A DNA stretch of 64,000 bases from Dermanyssus gallinae (Eukaryota; Arthropoda; Arachnida; Mesostigmata; Dermanyssidae). The stretch's first letter is position 1. Each line of letters begins with the position of its first letter. Made by a program: the position numbers and the translations under genes. Positions 11,670-22,999 of the stretch are shown here, piece by piece. The DNA is taken from contig QVRM01002771.1 of the NCBI GenBank assembly GCA_003439945.1, positions 62,001 through 126,000 on the forward strand, in the 5' to 3' direction. The notes under the pieces were generated by a model that was not told the DNA's origin, did not search any database, and was given only the letters and a program-made list of their open reading frames with translations.

Positions 11670-12716
11670 ATGGAGAAAAAAGAGTTTTGAGTGGTTATCA
11701 AGCATTTTTATTTCAAAGGTTGGAATGCGACCCAAGTGAAAACTGAGTTAGACGAGGTGTACGGTGACTCTGCGCCATGTTTTGCCACTGTTTCCAACTG
11801 GATTAATGAGATAAAAAGAGGTCGCAGGAGCACCGAGGATGAACTACGCTCAGGACGCCCAAAAACGGCAACTGATGAGGAAAACGTGGAAAAAGTGCGG
11901 AAAATCGTTGCCGCAGATAAGCGAGTGAACATTAGGGAGATAGCGGAGGCCTTGGGGATCAGTTTGGGTAGAGTGCATTTCATCCTGCACGAAAACTTGA
12001 AGATGAAAAAGCTCAGAGCAAAATGGGTGCCGCATTTGCTCAACCAAGGCCAAAAAGACGCGCGTGTTTCCGCTTCACAGCGAAATTTGGCCAAGATGTC
12101 GAAAAATCCGTCGGATTTTTGGCGCAGATTCGTGACCGTCGATGAAAGCTGGGTCCATCACTACACTCCCGAGACCCAAGAAGCATCTCGTCAATGGTGT
12201 GCACCTGGTGAGGGACCTCCGAAGAGGGTGCGGACAACGGCATCGGCCGGAAAGATGATGGCTACGGTTTTTTGGGACCAACGTGGAATAATTCTGGTCG
12301 ACTACCTTGAGAGCGGTAAAACGATCACGGGAGAATATTATGCAAGACTGTTGGACTGCCTGAAGCAAGAACTCATCGTGAAACGGCCCGCTTTGCAGAA
12401 GTAGGTTGTCCTGTTTCACCAGGACAATGCTCCCGCACACAAGTCGCGGCAAGCAACGGCAAAACTGGCCCAACTGAGGTTCGAACTTATTGAACAACCT
12501 TCCTATTCTCCAGACCTGGCCTCCTCTGATTATTTCCTCTTCGGACATTTGAAGAATAGTCTCGGTGGAAACCGTTTTTCCAGCAATGAAGAGGTTAAGG
12601 CTGCTGTCAATGCCTATTTTCAGTCTAAAGACGCGGAATTCTACTCAAGAGGTATAAATGCTCTGAAATCTCAGTGGGAAAAGTGTATTGAGCTTCTCGG
12701 GGAGTATATCGAATAA
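11670..12716 (+). pseudogene. Mariner M1 transposase, broken by two in-frame stops
   Basis: The frame runs from ATG at 11670 (MEKKEF) to TAA at 12714-12716, 348 codons plus stop, the usual mariner length. It is interrupted by TGA at 11688-11690 and TAG at 12402-12404. Residues 1-110 hold the paired helix-turn-helix DNA-binding region, with GRPKT between the two and GISLGRVHFILHE in the second. Catalytic blocks are VDESWVHHY (Asp at 12141), HQDNAPAH (Asp at 12423) and YSPDLASSDY (Asp at 12528). Exactly 34 residues separate the last two aspartates, the DD34D signature. All three catalytic residues and the reading frame are kept, so loss is recent: only two nonsense changes, the first where the family usually has arginine (CGA to TGA, a typical CpG change). 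Cut-and-paste transposition at TA sites is the family role. Confidence 0.92.
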
Positions 12717-12756
12717 GAAAAAATTAAAAACGAGATTTGGAAAATTCTTGGTTTTC

Positions 12757-12780
12757 ATTTTAAGAACTTGTTGAACTACC

Positions 12781-12781
<1 letters not shown>
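12757..12781 (-). repeat. Right terminal inverted repeat of mariner M1
   Basis: This is an exact inverse of the left repeat and continues into (TA)n. Confidence 0.9.
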
Positions 12782-12825
<44 letters not shown>

Positions 12826-12830
12826 TTTTT
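12780..12830. repeat. (TA)n followed by poly-T
   Basis: About 28 bp of TA and then about 22 T, abutting the right end of mariner M1. Confidence 0.9.
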
Positions 12831-12993
12831 ATTTAAATGTTGGATAGCTGTATTTATATGCACAAACATGCGCACAATGCGACGCTTTCGCACCGGAAGC
12901 CAACTTTGACAAAACCTTCACCGGCCGATCGTGAAGAAAAAGCTTGTCCTGTAAGAAGCAGCCTTTGTAGAGACCGAATCAATATAATGTTTG

Positions 12994-13227
12994 TCATACC
13001 GGCATTAAAGGCAAAGCCAAACTTGTTAAAAAGACGCCAAAATGTTTTGTGGCGCTCTCCACTTGCGAGGGCGCTGTGACTAAGTACCCACGGTCTGGGG
13101 ATCCAGTCCAAAACATATTCTTAAGGCCATTGTCAAAATCAATTGCGTTGCGAGTGTTGTATGCATGCACATTTTGCAGGACAAAATGTAGGACTATCAG
13201 AAACGTAAAGATCCAACCCCTAGCCAT
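12994..13227 (-). CDS. Candidate small secreted-protein exon (weak)
   Basis: A 77-codon frame begins MARGWIFTFLIVLHFVLQNV, a good signal-peptide shape: a basic residue, about 15 hydrophobic residues, then HA before a likely cleavage site. The start context GTGGATGG is reasonable. The rest (NAIDFDNGLKNMFWTGSP and onward) matches no family I know. An upstream in-frame ATG gives 110 codons but would bury the signal peptide. The other strand also has an open, lysine-rich stretch just beyond this (about 13250-13458) ending near CAAGTGAGT, a donor-like site. Both could be chance. I list it only because the signal-peptide pattern is unusually clean for this window. Confidence 0.2.
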   Translation of the reverse strand: MARGWIFTFLIVLHFVLQNVHAYNTRNAIDFDNGLKNMFWTGSPDRGYLVTAPSQVESATKHFGVFLTSLALPLMPV

Positions 13228-13459
13228 CCACACTAGATGCGACCAACCTTGACCGCCTGTCTCCGGCCTGACAGATAAGACAAAAGCCAATCGACTGTAC
13301 GTGTTAAGCAGCGAAGGGTACATCAAGAAAGACAGATTTCAGGATTTTCAAGTGAGTCGGCTGCATGTTGCCATAAACAAGCCAGCGCCAGCTCCGTTGA
13401 TGACTACTTTGACGAAGGCTATATTGGTTAGGCGATGGAAATTTTATCGAAATTAGAAA

Positions 13460-15600
13460 TTAATTTAATCTAACACGACACTTTCAGTGATTTTGCAGAT
13501 ACAGTCAACCATTAATATAGGGCAATAGTTGGATGCGAAGGTCTTATCACAATATTTGTTTACAGGAGTCACTATCGAATCATCGACAGCTGCAGAAAAA
13601 ACACATGTCTAATACTAAAGGTTGATTATCTTTGTCAGAAAGCTTGCAATAAATGGAGCGGCAAGCTTTGTCTCAGTTTTGATGGTAGCCCCATAACCCT
13701 GATACTTCATCTAAGGCTAAGCAAGGTTGCCATCATTTATAAAGTGTGTCAGTTAGAAAAGAACTTTCGTTATTCTTCTATACCTTATTAAGTAATAACC
13801 TAATGCATCTAGCTGAGCTGGACTGATGCCACTGCGGGATCGACGCAAAATGCTGATTTAGCTCATCGGCAATGTCGCCGGAATCATTTAGCGCGCAATC
13901 CGAGCGTAGAATCACAGTTCGACACGTCGCTCTCTTCGCCACAGGTTTTATTAATAAATCTCCAAAGTTGCGGAGTATTGCTGTAAAATTAATCAAAGCG
14001 ACTCTTTAAAAACGAGGTTTTTAGACGCGCAGAAAATTCAGGTAACAACTGCGTAGACAGGTAGGTAGAAGGTTACTATCGGAAGAATGTTTTTTGCGAT
14101 AGCGGCGATACTTATTATTGACATTTCGTCAAAACCGTCGGGCAGAAAGAGAACGAATCTTTCCTTGATGAGCTACCGGAGCTTGGAAGTCCATCATACA
14201 GAAAGGCAGATCTGTTGCATAAAGAGAGCGAGGTGTCCTAAAAACGTCTGTGCAAATGCATCTGGCTGCAAGATTAAAACGATCTAGGTTTTCCAATGTT
14301 CCCAATGCATGCTATTTTTCGTTGTAGAACGTTCGGTTTTATATGCTACATATATATATATATGTATTTATTTGTTGATAATGATTATTTATAGATTATA
14401 TAGATTTTTATAAACTGTATGTTATATCATACATTTGCAATCTTGCAACAAGTCGACTTCAGCAATCAGACTTACTGTAGTTACTATTGTATATTCGATG
14501 ATTCACTCACATCAATGGTCCTCCATATATAAATAGTAACTATCACGCTCTATATATAAATACGTTTATACAACTAACGTAGAGCTTTCTTTGTCGCTCT
14601 ACTTCTTGTTTCTTCGCATATGACTGTGTCTACGCCATGTTTCCTCGGTCGCGTTCTGCCTGTTCACCTATGTCCAGCTATGTGTCCAGCTATTTCTCGG
14701 CTACTTTAAAAGGACCTCCGCCAACCCTAACTTAGTTTTCAGTTCAGTGACACGACGTTCGCCTAGTTCGCCACGCTGGCCAGTGGCCCGTTACAACTGC
14801 AACGGACGCCCTAGCACGCTACGCGGCAAACACTAGCTAAACGCTGCCGAGTAACGCCGCCGCTTCTCGCAGTTTTACGCCCTCACAGCGCAAACTAGAC
14901 TGGAAAGAAATCGTTCGGAAATCCATTTGTTGACCGACCGCTGACAAATAGGCAACGAATACGTTGACGGCAATGGCTGAGTTCGTCGTGTAGCCTGTGG
15001 CAGCATGGCCTGATAGCCGGCAGGCCAAACCAGTTTCGGACCAGCGGACCGCCTGTCCTTTTCCCTAACAATGCAGGCCTAACGTGTCCCCTACGTCCGA
15101 CTACGGCAGCTCGGTAGTGGCAAAAGCCACTCACCGCCGCTTCGTGTCTAGACCGCTTGACACGAAACTGTCACACACTAAAACGGACCCAACAAGACTA
15201 AGTTTATTCAGCATTTAGCAGTTATAGGGCAGAGGCGATCTATGTATTGTAACAACGGGGGCTGGCAGTGTCCTATGTACCGGCGACCTTTGAACACACA
15301 AACACATTTTAACGATTTGTTACGCCGGTGTATTTATTCAACGCGCATATATATATATGCGTAGTGCGTTCATCAAACTCTCGTCTACTTCCGCAAATAA
15401 CAGGGGTGTCGCGGAACTGATTTAAACGATTCGATTCTCTATAATTTGACAATGAGGGCGTTAACAGAAGGAGCGGCACGATTCCAGAGCCACACAAGAA
15501 CGAGCGACTTGACATGATAATAACATCCGGACGACGAAGATACCCTTTTGCTGCGGACACTGAACACAACGCCTTGCTGTCATGGCTTTCCATACCAATT
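13460..15600. other. No gene seen
   Basis: AT-rich sequence to about 14580, then a GC-richer patch at 14580-15180 with short overlapping frames on the minus strand and no recognisable domain. A short TA run lies at 14348-14363. Confidence 0.6.
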
Positions 15601-15601
15601 G

Positions 15602-15602
<1 letters not shown>

Positions 15603-15635
<33 letters not shown>

Positions 15636-15640
15636 ATATG

Positions 15641-15729
<89 letters not shown>

Positions 15730-15738
15730 ATATATATA
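15603..15738. repeat. Long (TA)n tract with CATATGTATG interruption
   Basis: About 135 bp of near-pure TA in three runs, open on both strands as Tyr/Ile repeats. Confidence 0.9.
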
Positions 15739-15859
15739 CGTGAAATCTTCATATATGCCAGCTATTTAAGCAATCAACGTTAATGCAACCAGATAAAGTG
15801 TTTATAACAATAATGGTGACATAATTTACATAAAGTGGGCTTAAATTAAAGAGTACGAG

Positions 15860-16285
15860 TGGGTACTGTGGGTACAATTGAAGTCTTTATCTAAAGATAA
15901 TCACCAGAGGCCTGAGCACAACAATCACACTGCTTCACGAGCCGAAGAGTTTCCTGTTTCCAGAATTCCTGCGGCTGTGACAAGAGCCAGTCCTCCATTG
16001 TGTCGTTCAGTTTGTCGTCTGAGTTAACGCACGTTTCATTTACCTTGGACAACGACATGCTTCCATGCCATGCTTTTGCCGGCTTTTTCTCTGGCTCGAA
16101 GTAATGTGGCACCATCTCACGTCACCGCTCGACAATCAGGCTCAAAAGAGGCAGGAGCTTTATGAAACCAGAATAGGTGTTGCAGTGTCATACTGGCCCA
16201 TACGCAGTTTGATTTGCGGTTCGTTGAGATACTTAGGAACCCAGTGAGCGCTATTGTCAAATTTTGAAAACGCCATGATGTTTTA
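15860..16285 (-). pseudogene. Mariner-type deletion derivative, copy B
   Basis: The minus strand begins MAFSKFDN (near 16275), continues HWVPKYLNEPQ, and then has a frame-shifted first catalytic block ending PHYFEPEKKPAKAWHG. It jumps directly to MEDWLLSQPQEFW and the C-terminal end GDYL. The second and third catalytic blocks are absent. DNA similarity to 10.76-11.29 kb is visible over CCTGCGGCTGTGACAAGAGCC and GCGGTTCGTTGAGATACTT-like stretches. The length of about 425 bp and the shared loss of the middle fit a short non-autonomous relative. Terminal repeats were not resolved. Confidence 0.6.
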
Positions 16286-16509
16286 TTAGGGATGTCGCAC
16301 TCAGGACGAGAGAGTACGACTAGCTTATTTTATGTCTCATGGGATAATGGTCAAATGTTAGCTATTACTGCTATAGCATCTCTGGCAGCCCTTTCTCCGG
16401 CGATGAAAGCGACCCAATTACCGCCACTGCATTACCACGTCGAACTTCCATGGAGACTTCAATAACTTATTCTTGTTCTTCTTGTTTGTTTTTGGTGGAC
16501 AATACAATA

Positions 16510-16557
16510 GCTCTGCAGGTAAGCCGTCTGGCTTGTTAGACGGCATACCTGCAGAGC
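16510..16557. repeat. Near-perfect 20-bp hairpin
   Basis: GCTCTGCAGGTAAGCCGTCT and AGACGGCATACCTGCAGAGC form a 20-bp stem with one mismatch, around the loop GGCTTGTT. No T-run terminator or protein-binding context is recognised. It could be the core of a small foldback element or a cruciform. Confidence 0.8.
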
Positions 16558-16599
16558 AAGCTTAATTTTTTTTAAAGCAGGCTTTAGGCAGCTGCTATG

Positions 16600-17049
16600 G
16601 GTAATTTACTTATTACTCGACAAAAGTTGTTTCCATATCATTGGCGGATCACACATTTTGTTGCTGTCCTTAAAATGTTAGGAGAGATAACAAACGATGA
16701 ACATCAAGATCTACTACCAGGAAGTGATAGAGTATGTATGCTATGAAAATGTAAGCTTAAAACTAACACGTCTTTGCAGCTTGCCGCAAACAACGTGCCA
16801 TCAATATAACGCGTCACTGCTTTTGGCGTTTTTAGGTTCCTGCTGCTTTACTAAATAAAACCTCACCTGAAAATGAGCAAAAAGCTCTCTAACGCTCATA
16901 CAAAACATCGTATCTTCAAAATGCAGCTACTTGAAAGTACTCCAATAATTTAAAAATACTTAGGCTAATTTATTGCGCCTACAAAAGTTGATTGAAGTAA
17001 TGAAAATTTTGACGCTCAGGTGGAGTATCGTTTAAAACAAAAATGCGTC
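16600..17049. other. No gene seen
   Basis: AT-rich unique sequence up to the TA tract that hosts mariner M2. Confidence 0.6.
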
Positions 17050-17069
17050 TATATATATATATATATATA

Positions 17070-17098
17070 TTAGGTAAGTCAAAAAGTTCGTCGGCTTT
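17070..17098 (+). repeat. Left terminal inverted repeat of mariner M2
   Basis: 29 bp, inverse of 18325-18353 with one mismatch. Confidence 0.93.
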
Positions 17099-17250
17099 CT
17101 GGGACCACATTTTTGAAATTCCCGCGCTCTGCAGCAGGGCCGCCTGAGAGTGCGGCTGGGTGTTTACATTCAGGAGCAGACCCGTGGCGGCGCGAAGGTA
17201 TACCGGTTCCAACTTTACCGTTTCGTTTGCGGAATTGGCAGCTGTTTGCA

Positions 17251-18279
17251 ATGGAGGACAAAAATACGCATTTTCGACACATTATGTTGTTCTCCTACCG
17301 TGAAGGCATAAGTGCAGCGCAAACAACCCGGAGGATATGTGCAGTCTACGGCGAAAACGCAGTACACAAATCCACAGTCGAAAAGCAATTCGCCCGTTTC
17401 AAAGCTGGAAACTTCAATCTCGAAGATGAACCGAAATCAGGACGACCCAATGTTGTGGAGACCGACGAAGTCATAAGCCTGGTTACTTCGAACCCAGGTT
17501 TGACCATAAAAGAAATTGAAGATGTAACGGGAGTCTCCCACGGAACCGTTTGGAATCGCCTCCATGATGCAGGTTTCTCGTGCAAGCGGAATATCTGGCT
17601 ACCACATGACCTCAATGATAGGCAGCTTGAAGGGCGAGTCGATACCTGTCACGCACTCCTCCGGAAGAACTCGAATGAGCCATTTCTGAGGAGATTGATA
17701 ACCGGCGATGAAAAATGGATACTCTATAGAAACGTAACACAGAAAAGAAGTTGGGTCCCCAGAGGTTCTCAGGCCGCAGCTATCCCTAAACCCGAAATTC
17801 ATCAGAAGAAGGTTATGCTGTGCTGCTGGTGGGACTGTAAGGGCGTCGTGTATTTTGAGCTGCTTCCAATGGGTCAGACGATCAACTCCGTCGTCTACTG
17901 CAGACAACTCGAAGATTTGAAGGCTGCAGTAGCAACGAAGCGCCCGGAATTGTCAAACAGGTGGGGCGTCACTTTTCAACATGATAAGGCGACACCACAC
18001 ACAAGTTTGGCCACCCGGCAAAAATTGGCGGAGTTTGACTGGGATGTGCTGCCGCACCCAGCCTATAGTCCCGACCTCGCACCATCTGATTATCACTTGT
18101 TCAGGTCTCTCCAGAACTTCCTTGATGGCACAACATTTAAATCTTTGGAGGCTATAAAAAATCACCTCACTCAGTATTTCGACGAGAAGGACAAGACGTT
18201 CTGGGAGAAAGGAATCATGGATCTACCGAGGCGATGGGCGAAGGTTATCGAACAAATCGGTCAATATATCATTGAATAA
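17251..18279 (+). CDS. Mariner transposase, uninterrupted (342 aa)
   Basis: Transposase that would cut and paste the element at TA dinucleotides. I chose ATG 17251 (MEDKNTHFRHIMLF) because it gives the standard mariner length of 342 residues; the frame is open upstream to 17113, but that part is 5' untranslated-like. Residues about 1-60 form the first helix-turn-helix (REGISAAQTTRRI), GRPNV is the linker near 75, and the second helix-turn-helix is near 85-110 (GVSHGTVWNRLHDAG). Catalytic blocks are TGDEKWILY (Asp codon 17707), FQHDKATPH (Asp codon 17983) and YSPDLAPSDYHLF (Asp codon 18088). The last two aspartates are separated by 34 residues. The second block departs from the usual HQDNAxPH, with transposed His/Gln and Lys for Asn, though the aspartate remains. 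C-terminal WAKVIEQIGQYI is typical. The product resembles the group that includes the SETMAR transposase half. Activity is not shown. Confidence 0.93.
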   Translation: MEDKNTHFRHIMLFSYREGISAAQTTRRICAVYGENAVHKSTVEKQFARFKAGNFNLEDEPKSGRPNVVETDEVISLVTSNPGLTIKEIEDVTGVSHGTVWNRLHDAGFSCKRNIWLPHDLNDRQLEGRVDTCHALLRKNSNEPFLRRLITGDEKWILYRNVTQKRSWVPRGSQAAAIPKPEIHQKKVMLCCWWDCKGVVYFELLPMGQTINSVVYCRQLEDLKAAVATKRPELSNRWGVTFQHDKATPHTSLATRQKLAEFDWDVLPHPAYSPDLAPSDYHLFRSLQNFLDGTTFKSLEAIKNHLTQYFDEKDKTFWEKGIMDLPRRWAKVIEQIGQYIIE

Positions 18280-18324
18280 AAATACTGTTGTCTGCATAAA
18301 TAAGGCTTTTTAAAATCGGGTAAA

Positions 18325-18353
18325 AAAGCCGACGAACTTTTTGACTTACTTAA
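18325..18353 (-). repeat. Right terminal inverted repeat of mariner M2
   Basis: 29 bp, inverse of 17070-17098, followed directly by (TA)n. Confidence 0.93.
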
Positions 18354-18379
18354 TATATATATATATATATAGGCGCTGC

Positions 18380-20030
18380 AAATGCAGCAGAATGTGTGCA
18401 TATCTTCATATAATAGCAGAAACGACAAAAAAGAATGGAATTCTGCAACTTGAATATTAATCTTAAAAAACTAAGGAGGTTGCCGATTCTATTAATTTTA
18501 AAAAGCGCTCTTCATTGATAGCCACAACCCTCCCCCCCCCCCCATCTCTGGAGCAGACGATTGATTTCCATGGCAAATAATTCTGGTTTCTGCATCTCGA
18601 GTACTGTTCCTACGTGTGATTTTACTGCTTCTGGTAAAATTATCCTTTTACCTGTAGACAGCTCTGCACACATCTGAATATGTGGTAGTCCGACGGCGCG
18701 ATGTGCGATGCGACGCTGGAAGAGAAGCCCCTTTCGATTCAACAGCTTCTGTCTCTTCCGTTAGAGGAGGACGGGCTGATCACAGTGGACTCCCGTGTGC
18801 ATCGTTTGGTCACCAGGAAGAAGCTGGTGCAGGAAGCAGGAAGTAACATGGCATGGTGGACAATCAAACACCGAGCAAAACCTGGACAGCCAGGAAGAGC
18901 ACTTTATTAGACGCTGTAGTTTGTCTCGCTCTCTCAAATCATGAAGCACCCTTGGTTAAACTTCGACACAAAGTAATGAAAGCAAAGAGAAATGACGGTA
19001 GTTGTGTGACACCACCCTAAAATGCATGGCTAGTTTACGCGTAGTAACTCCGACTAGATTCTGTTTCACAGTTTCGCGCAATAGGCTTTTCTTGAACATA
19101 GTAAGCCTTCCCTTTCATAACGGAGTTTTTCTAGAAGGCTTAAGTTGCCAGAACGGAACTTGGCAAAACAGCTGTAGCACTGAAGCTGAACTTTTACACT
19201 GTCCATTCGACAGAATTCATGCGACACAAATGAGAGCACTTACGACGCTCTCGAAAATGTCTAGTCTTTTGCGCTGACATAGATAACTGTATTGTAAACA
19301 TAGCAGGCCTCTCTCTTAAAGGCGTAACGGGCATTTTCAAAGCGCATTTTAAAACCCTAAAAATATATACGACCACTTATCTATGGCGAAAATAATTCTT
19401 TAATATAACGTGTTGCGTCCTTTAGACGCTTTGTTTTTGGCAATGGCTAGTCCGTTGGTGCCCGTGTTATTTAGCGACGCATGTCCGTACTTCTTCGGGC
19501 GAGCAGAAAACGGGAAGCAAGTCGAGGAAGGTGGCGACAACTTAAAACCTCACTGCTGCAGAGCAACTGCAATGTGGTCGCGGTGGGAGAGACACAGAAG
19601 ACAACAGCGTGTTAAAAAGCGTCACTTTGCTTCAGTGCAACATGCCGTCGAAATGTATAAATTATACAGTCTGCTTAGACGAGAGCCGCCCGATTACCGG
19701 GAGAGGGGCCTAGTTGGCCTAGCGCTACAGAACCGGCCCACTCGAAGGCTCAGCGTACACTCAAACGAGGCCACCATCGGAGCTGCACCGTGTCGTGGTT
19801 TTTTTCGTCTGCCGTTTATCCTCTAGGATCTGGCGAATAGTTCTTCGGTCGATAGACATCGTTTGTCGCAGTTAGCCTACAGTTATCAGTTTGAGTTTGT
19901 CTTCTGTTCAGCCTCGGAAATTCGTGTGGAAAAATGAACACTCGATGGGCACTTGCCGAATCAGACTGCACAGTGTTGATCTGTGCGTTGTATCGGCCGT
20001 CTATCGCTACCTTCTGTGGGTTTTTTCACT
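18380..20030. other. No recognised gene
   Basis: A C run at about 18530-18543. A 138-codon plus frame at 19410-19826 is open and rich in Arg (ATAMWSRWERHRRQQRVKKR) but matches nothing I recognise and lacks other support. A 69-codon plus frame at 18701-18910 is equally unsupported. Confidence 0.5.
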
Positions 20031-20033
20031 CAT

Positions 20034-20850
<817 letters not shown>

Positions 20851-21850
20851 TTTTTTTTATTATTATTAAAAAAGGCAGTATACTTCAGCGGCCTTCGACT
20901 GAAAACAATGCCGAAAGCCGAGCTAGGAGCTGTGTCGGAGTGGTCCCAACCAACTCATTGGCATATATATTGGCGACCTAAGGCGACGTAGGAGGTGCTG
21001 GTATAGGCACGGTAATGTTGTACCAGTACGTTAACATAAATTGTTGTTTCTCTAATAATAATTATTCTTTAAATCACAATTCTCATTTATTTTGTTATTG
21101 AGTGATTGTCAGCTAGCTTAAACTCCTTATATATACATTCGTTCCTTCTGGCCTCTCCCTTTTGGAAGCGTGTCACGAATCATTCTGTCGTCCTCGTTCG
21201 ACTTCTCGATCATTTGCCCGGTTGTCTGCGTTATGGCCATGGCCTCCCGTTTCCACGTGCATTATGTCTTAGTGATGAACGGGCAGGTGGTGTGCTGTGC
21301 TCGTTCGAATAATAATTTTCTATTTTTAAACAAAGTTTTATTATTATTTTGTTTTTTTGTGAGCCATTCCTGCATGAAGCTGGACACCTCTATTCGTAGG
21401 AGAGTACACTGAACACTGCGGGCATTGGAACTTTTTATCCAGTGCTGCTGCTTGTTTTGTGAAACAGAGCAGTTGCTGGGTTTGCTCTGGCTGTCAGTTT
21501 CCCGTGCCCTGCTGTTTCAAGTGAAAACGCCGTTTTCATTGATCATTAGAATTCTAGTTTGAATGTACTTGGCTGCTCGAAATGCTTTGCTAGAAAGAAG
21601 GTTTCAAAGAATACAAAGTTGAACCAAATTATGAAGCAAGCCATTAGAAAAGCACGAATACCTGCAGCACGAGCTCCGAGGCCCCAGACAACATAACCGC
21701 AAAGAAACCTGATTGAGTGACCATTCCCTTGTGATTGCATAATTCTTTGCGCACAGCGGTTGTATCCTGTTTGCGTCAGAGCTTAGTCGAGCCAGAATGG
21801 GTAGCGCAACATATCGAAGCTGTGAAAACGAGTAAATATTCTGAACCGGT

Positions 21851-22526
21851 AATAATAATAATAATAATGTGAGCCATAATAATATGAGCAGGGCGTGTAG
21901 AAAAACAGTGGATAAGGACGGACTGCACCCTTTTAGCTGCTCTAAGAGCCCTGGAAGGACTCTTAGAGCACGCGGAAATCAACGCAGTCCTAAAGAAGGC
22001 TCTTCGTAGAGCCGGCATACCAAGCACCCTAGAGCCCAGCTTGGGCTTCGAAGACGACAAAAGACCCGACGGCGTCACCATTCCGCCATGGTCTAAGGGC
22101 AAATGCCTGGTATGGGATGCCACGGTATCATGTACAGTGGCTTCGTCATACTTGATGCACAGCGCTACCCGGTCAGGGTGGGTTGCCGAGCATGCTGAGA
22201 TCGCAAAAAAACGCAAATACTCTGACCTGTGGAAAAGATATCACTTTGTACCCGTCGCCATAGAAACGATGGGCGCAATCAGCAAAAACACAAGTATCTT
22301 CCTCAAAGACCTAGGTATCAAAATTAGTGCTAACACGAGTGACCAACGCGAGGGTGAGTTTCTGCGTCACCAACTCTCGCTCGCAGTGTGTAGGGGAAAC
22401 GCCGCCGCTGTCATCGGCTCTATGGATTGAGGAGTGGGGGTGAGTCTAGGCGGGTACACGTTTAGGTCCCACAAATGTAGGGAAACACCGAAAAATTGAA
22501 TAATAATAATCATAATAATAATAATT
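21851..22526 (+). pseudogene. Non-LTR retrotransposon 3' end (copy E), one frameshift, between (AAT)n runs
   Basis: From about 21900 the frame reads CRKTVDKDGLHPFSCSKSPG, the same Cys-rich block as copy D. A one-base shift near 21960 moves to HAEINAVLKKALRRAGIPST, then DDKRPDGVTIPPW and LVWDATVSCTVASSYL, then FVPVAIETMGAI, ending at TGA 22428-22430. I recall this block order at the C-terminus of invertebrate reverse-transcriptase proteins. The RPDG...WD spacing resembles a PD-(D/E)XK nuclease core, so a restriction-like endonuclease is possible (inference). About 65 bp of 3' untranslated sequence and an (AAT)n tail at 22498-22526 follow. A second (AAT)n run at 21851-21868 lies at the 5' truncation point. 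It encodes no reverse-transcriptase palm and is dead on its own. Confidence 0.75.
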
Positions 22527-22758
22527 GCCGAAATGGTTCTGTAATAGCTGACCAAAGCCTGGTTCAGACGTTCTCCATTGCCGGTCCGCAACCTACTAGC
22601 AAGTACGCAAAGCGGTTTTTTGTTGCCGTCCGCGACAAGCAACGAATACGCGTCCTAGTTGTTGTAAAACACTTACTCTGAGGCAGTCTTCGAAGATCTC
22701 TCACCTTTGTGTGAATTGTGGCAATAGACGCCCGAAATATATATATATATATATATAT

Positions 22759-22808
22759 CTCGCACATGTAAGTATTATATATATATCTATAATACTTACA
22801 TGTGCGAG
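22759..22808. repeat. Perfect inverted repeat with TA loop
   Basis: CTCGCACATGTAAGTATTA pairs exactly with TAATACTTACATGTGCGAG around a TATATATATCTA loop. It adjoins a (TA)n tract at 22737-22758 and may be a tiny foldback formed within TA repeats. Confidence 0.88.
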
Positions 22809-22883
22809 CGTTAGTTTACCACTCGTTAACAGAAACTAGTGTGTGTTTATATACATATCGATATATAAAAACAAACACACGCC

Positions 22884-22884
22884 C

Positions 22885-22938
<54 letters not shown>
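22884..22938. repeat. (TA)n tract
   Basis: About 55 bp of TA with CATA at the left edge. Confidence 0.9.
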
Positions 22939-22999
22939 GTGGCGTATATATATATATGTGTGCGCGTCGTCGTGTGCGCTCGGCATCGTCCAAGTAGTC

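Larger units (their letters stand above)
11493..12782 (+). mobile_element. Near-complete mariner element M1 with terminal inverted repeats
   Basis: Perfect 25-bp inverted repeats, GGTAGTTCAACAAGTTCTTA plus AAATG, lie at 11495-11519 and 12757-12781. They bracket a transposase frame of standard length. The total of about 1.29 kb is typical for mariner. TA dinucleotides flank both ends, and the right end runs directly into a (TA)n tract, as expected for TA-targeted insertion. Exact termini are uncertain by 1-3 bp because the bases just outside the 25-bp match differ between ends. Confidence 0.9.
17070..18353 (+). mobile_element. Intact-looking mariner element M2
   Basis: 1284 bp between 29-bp terminal inverted repeats beginning TTAGGTAAGTCAAAAAGTTC (left) and TTAAGTAAGTCAAAAAGTTC (right, inverted), with one mismatch at position 4. 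TA flanks both ends, and the element sits inside a (TA)n tract (17050-17069 and 18354-18371) that it has split. It carries one uninterrupted transposase gene. The young look (repeats 28/29 identical, frame intact) makes it the best candidate in the window for an element still able to move. Confidence 0.95.
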
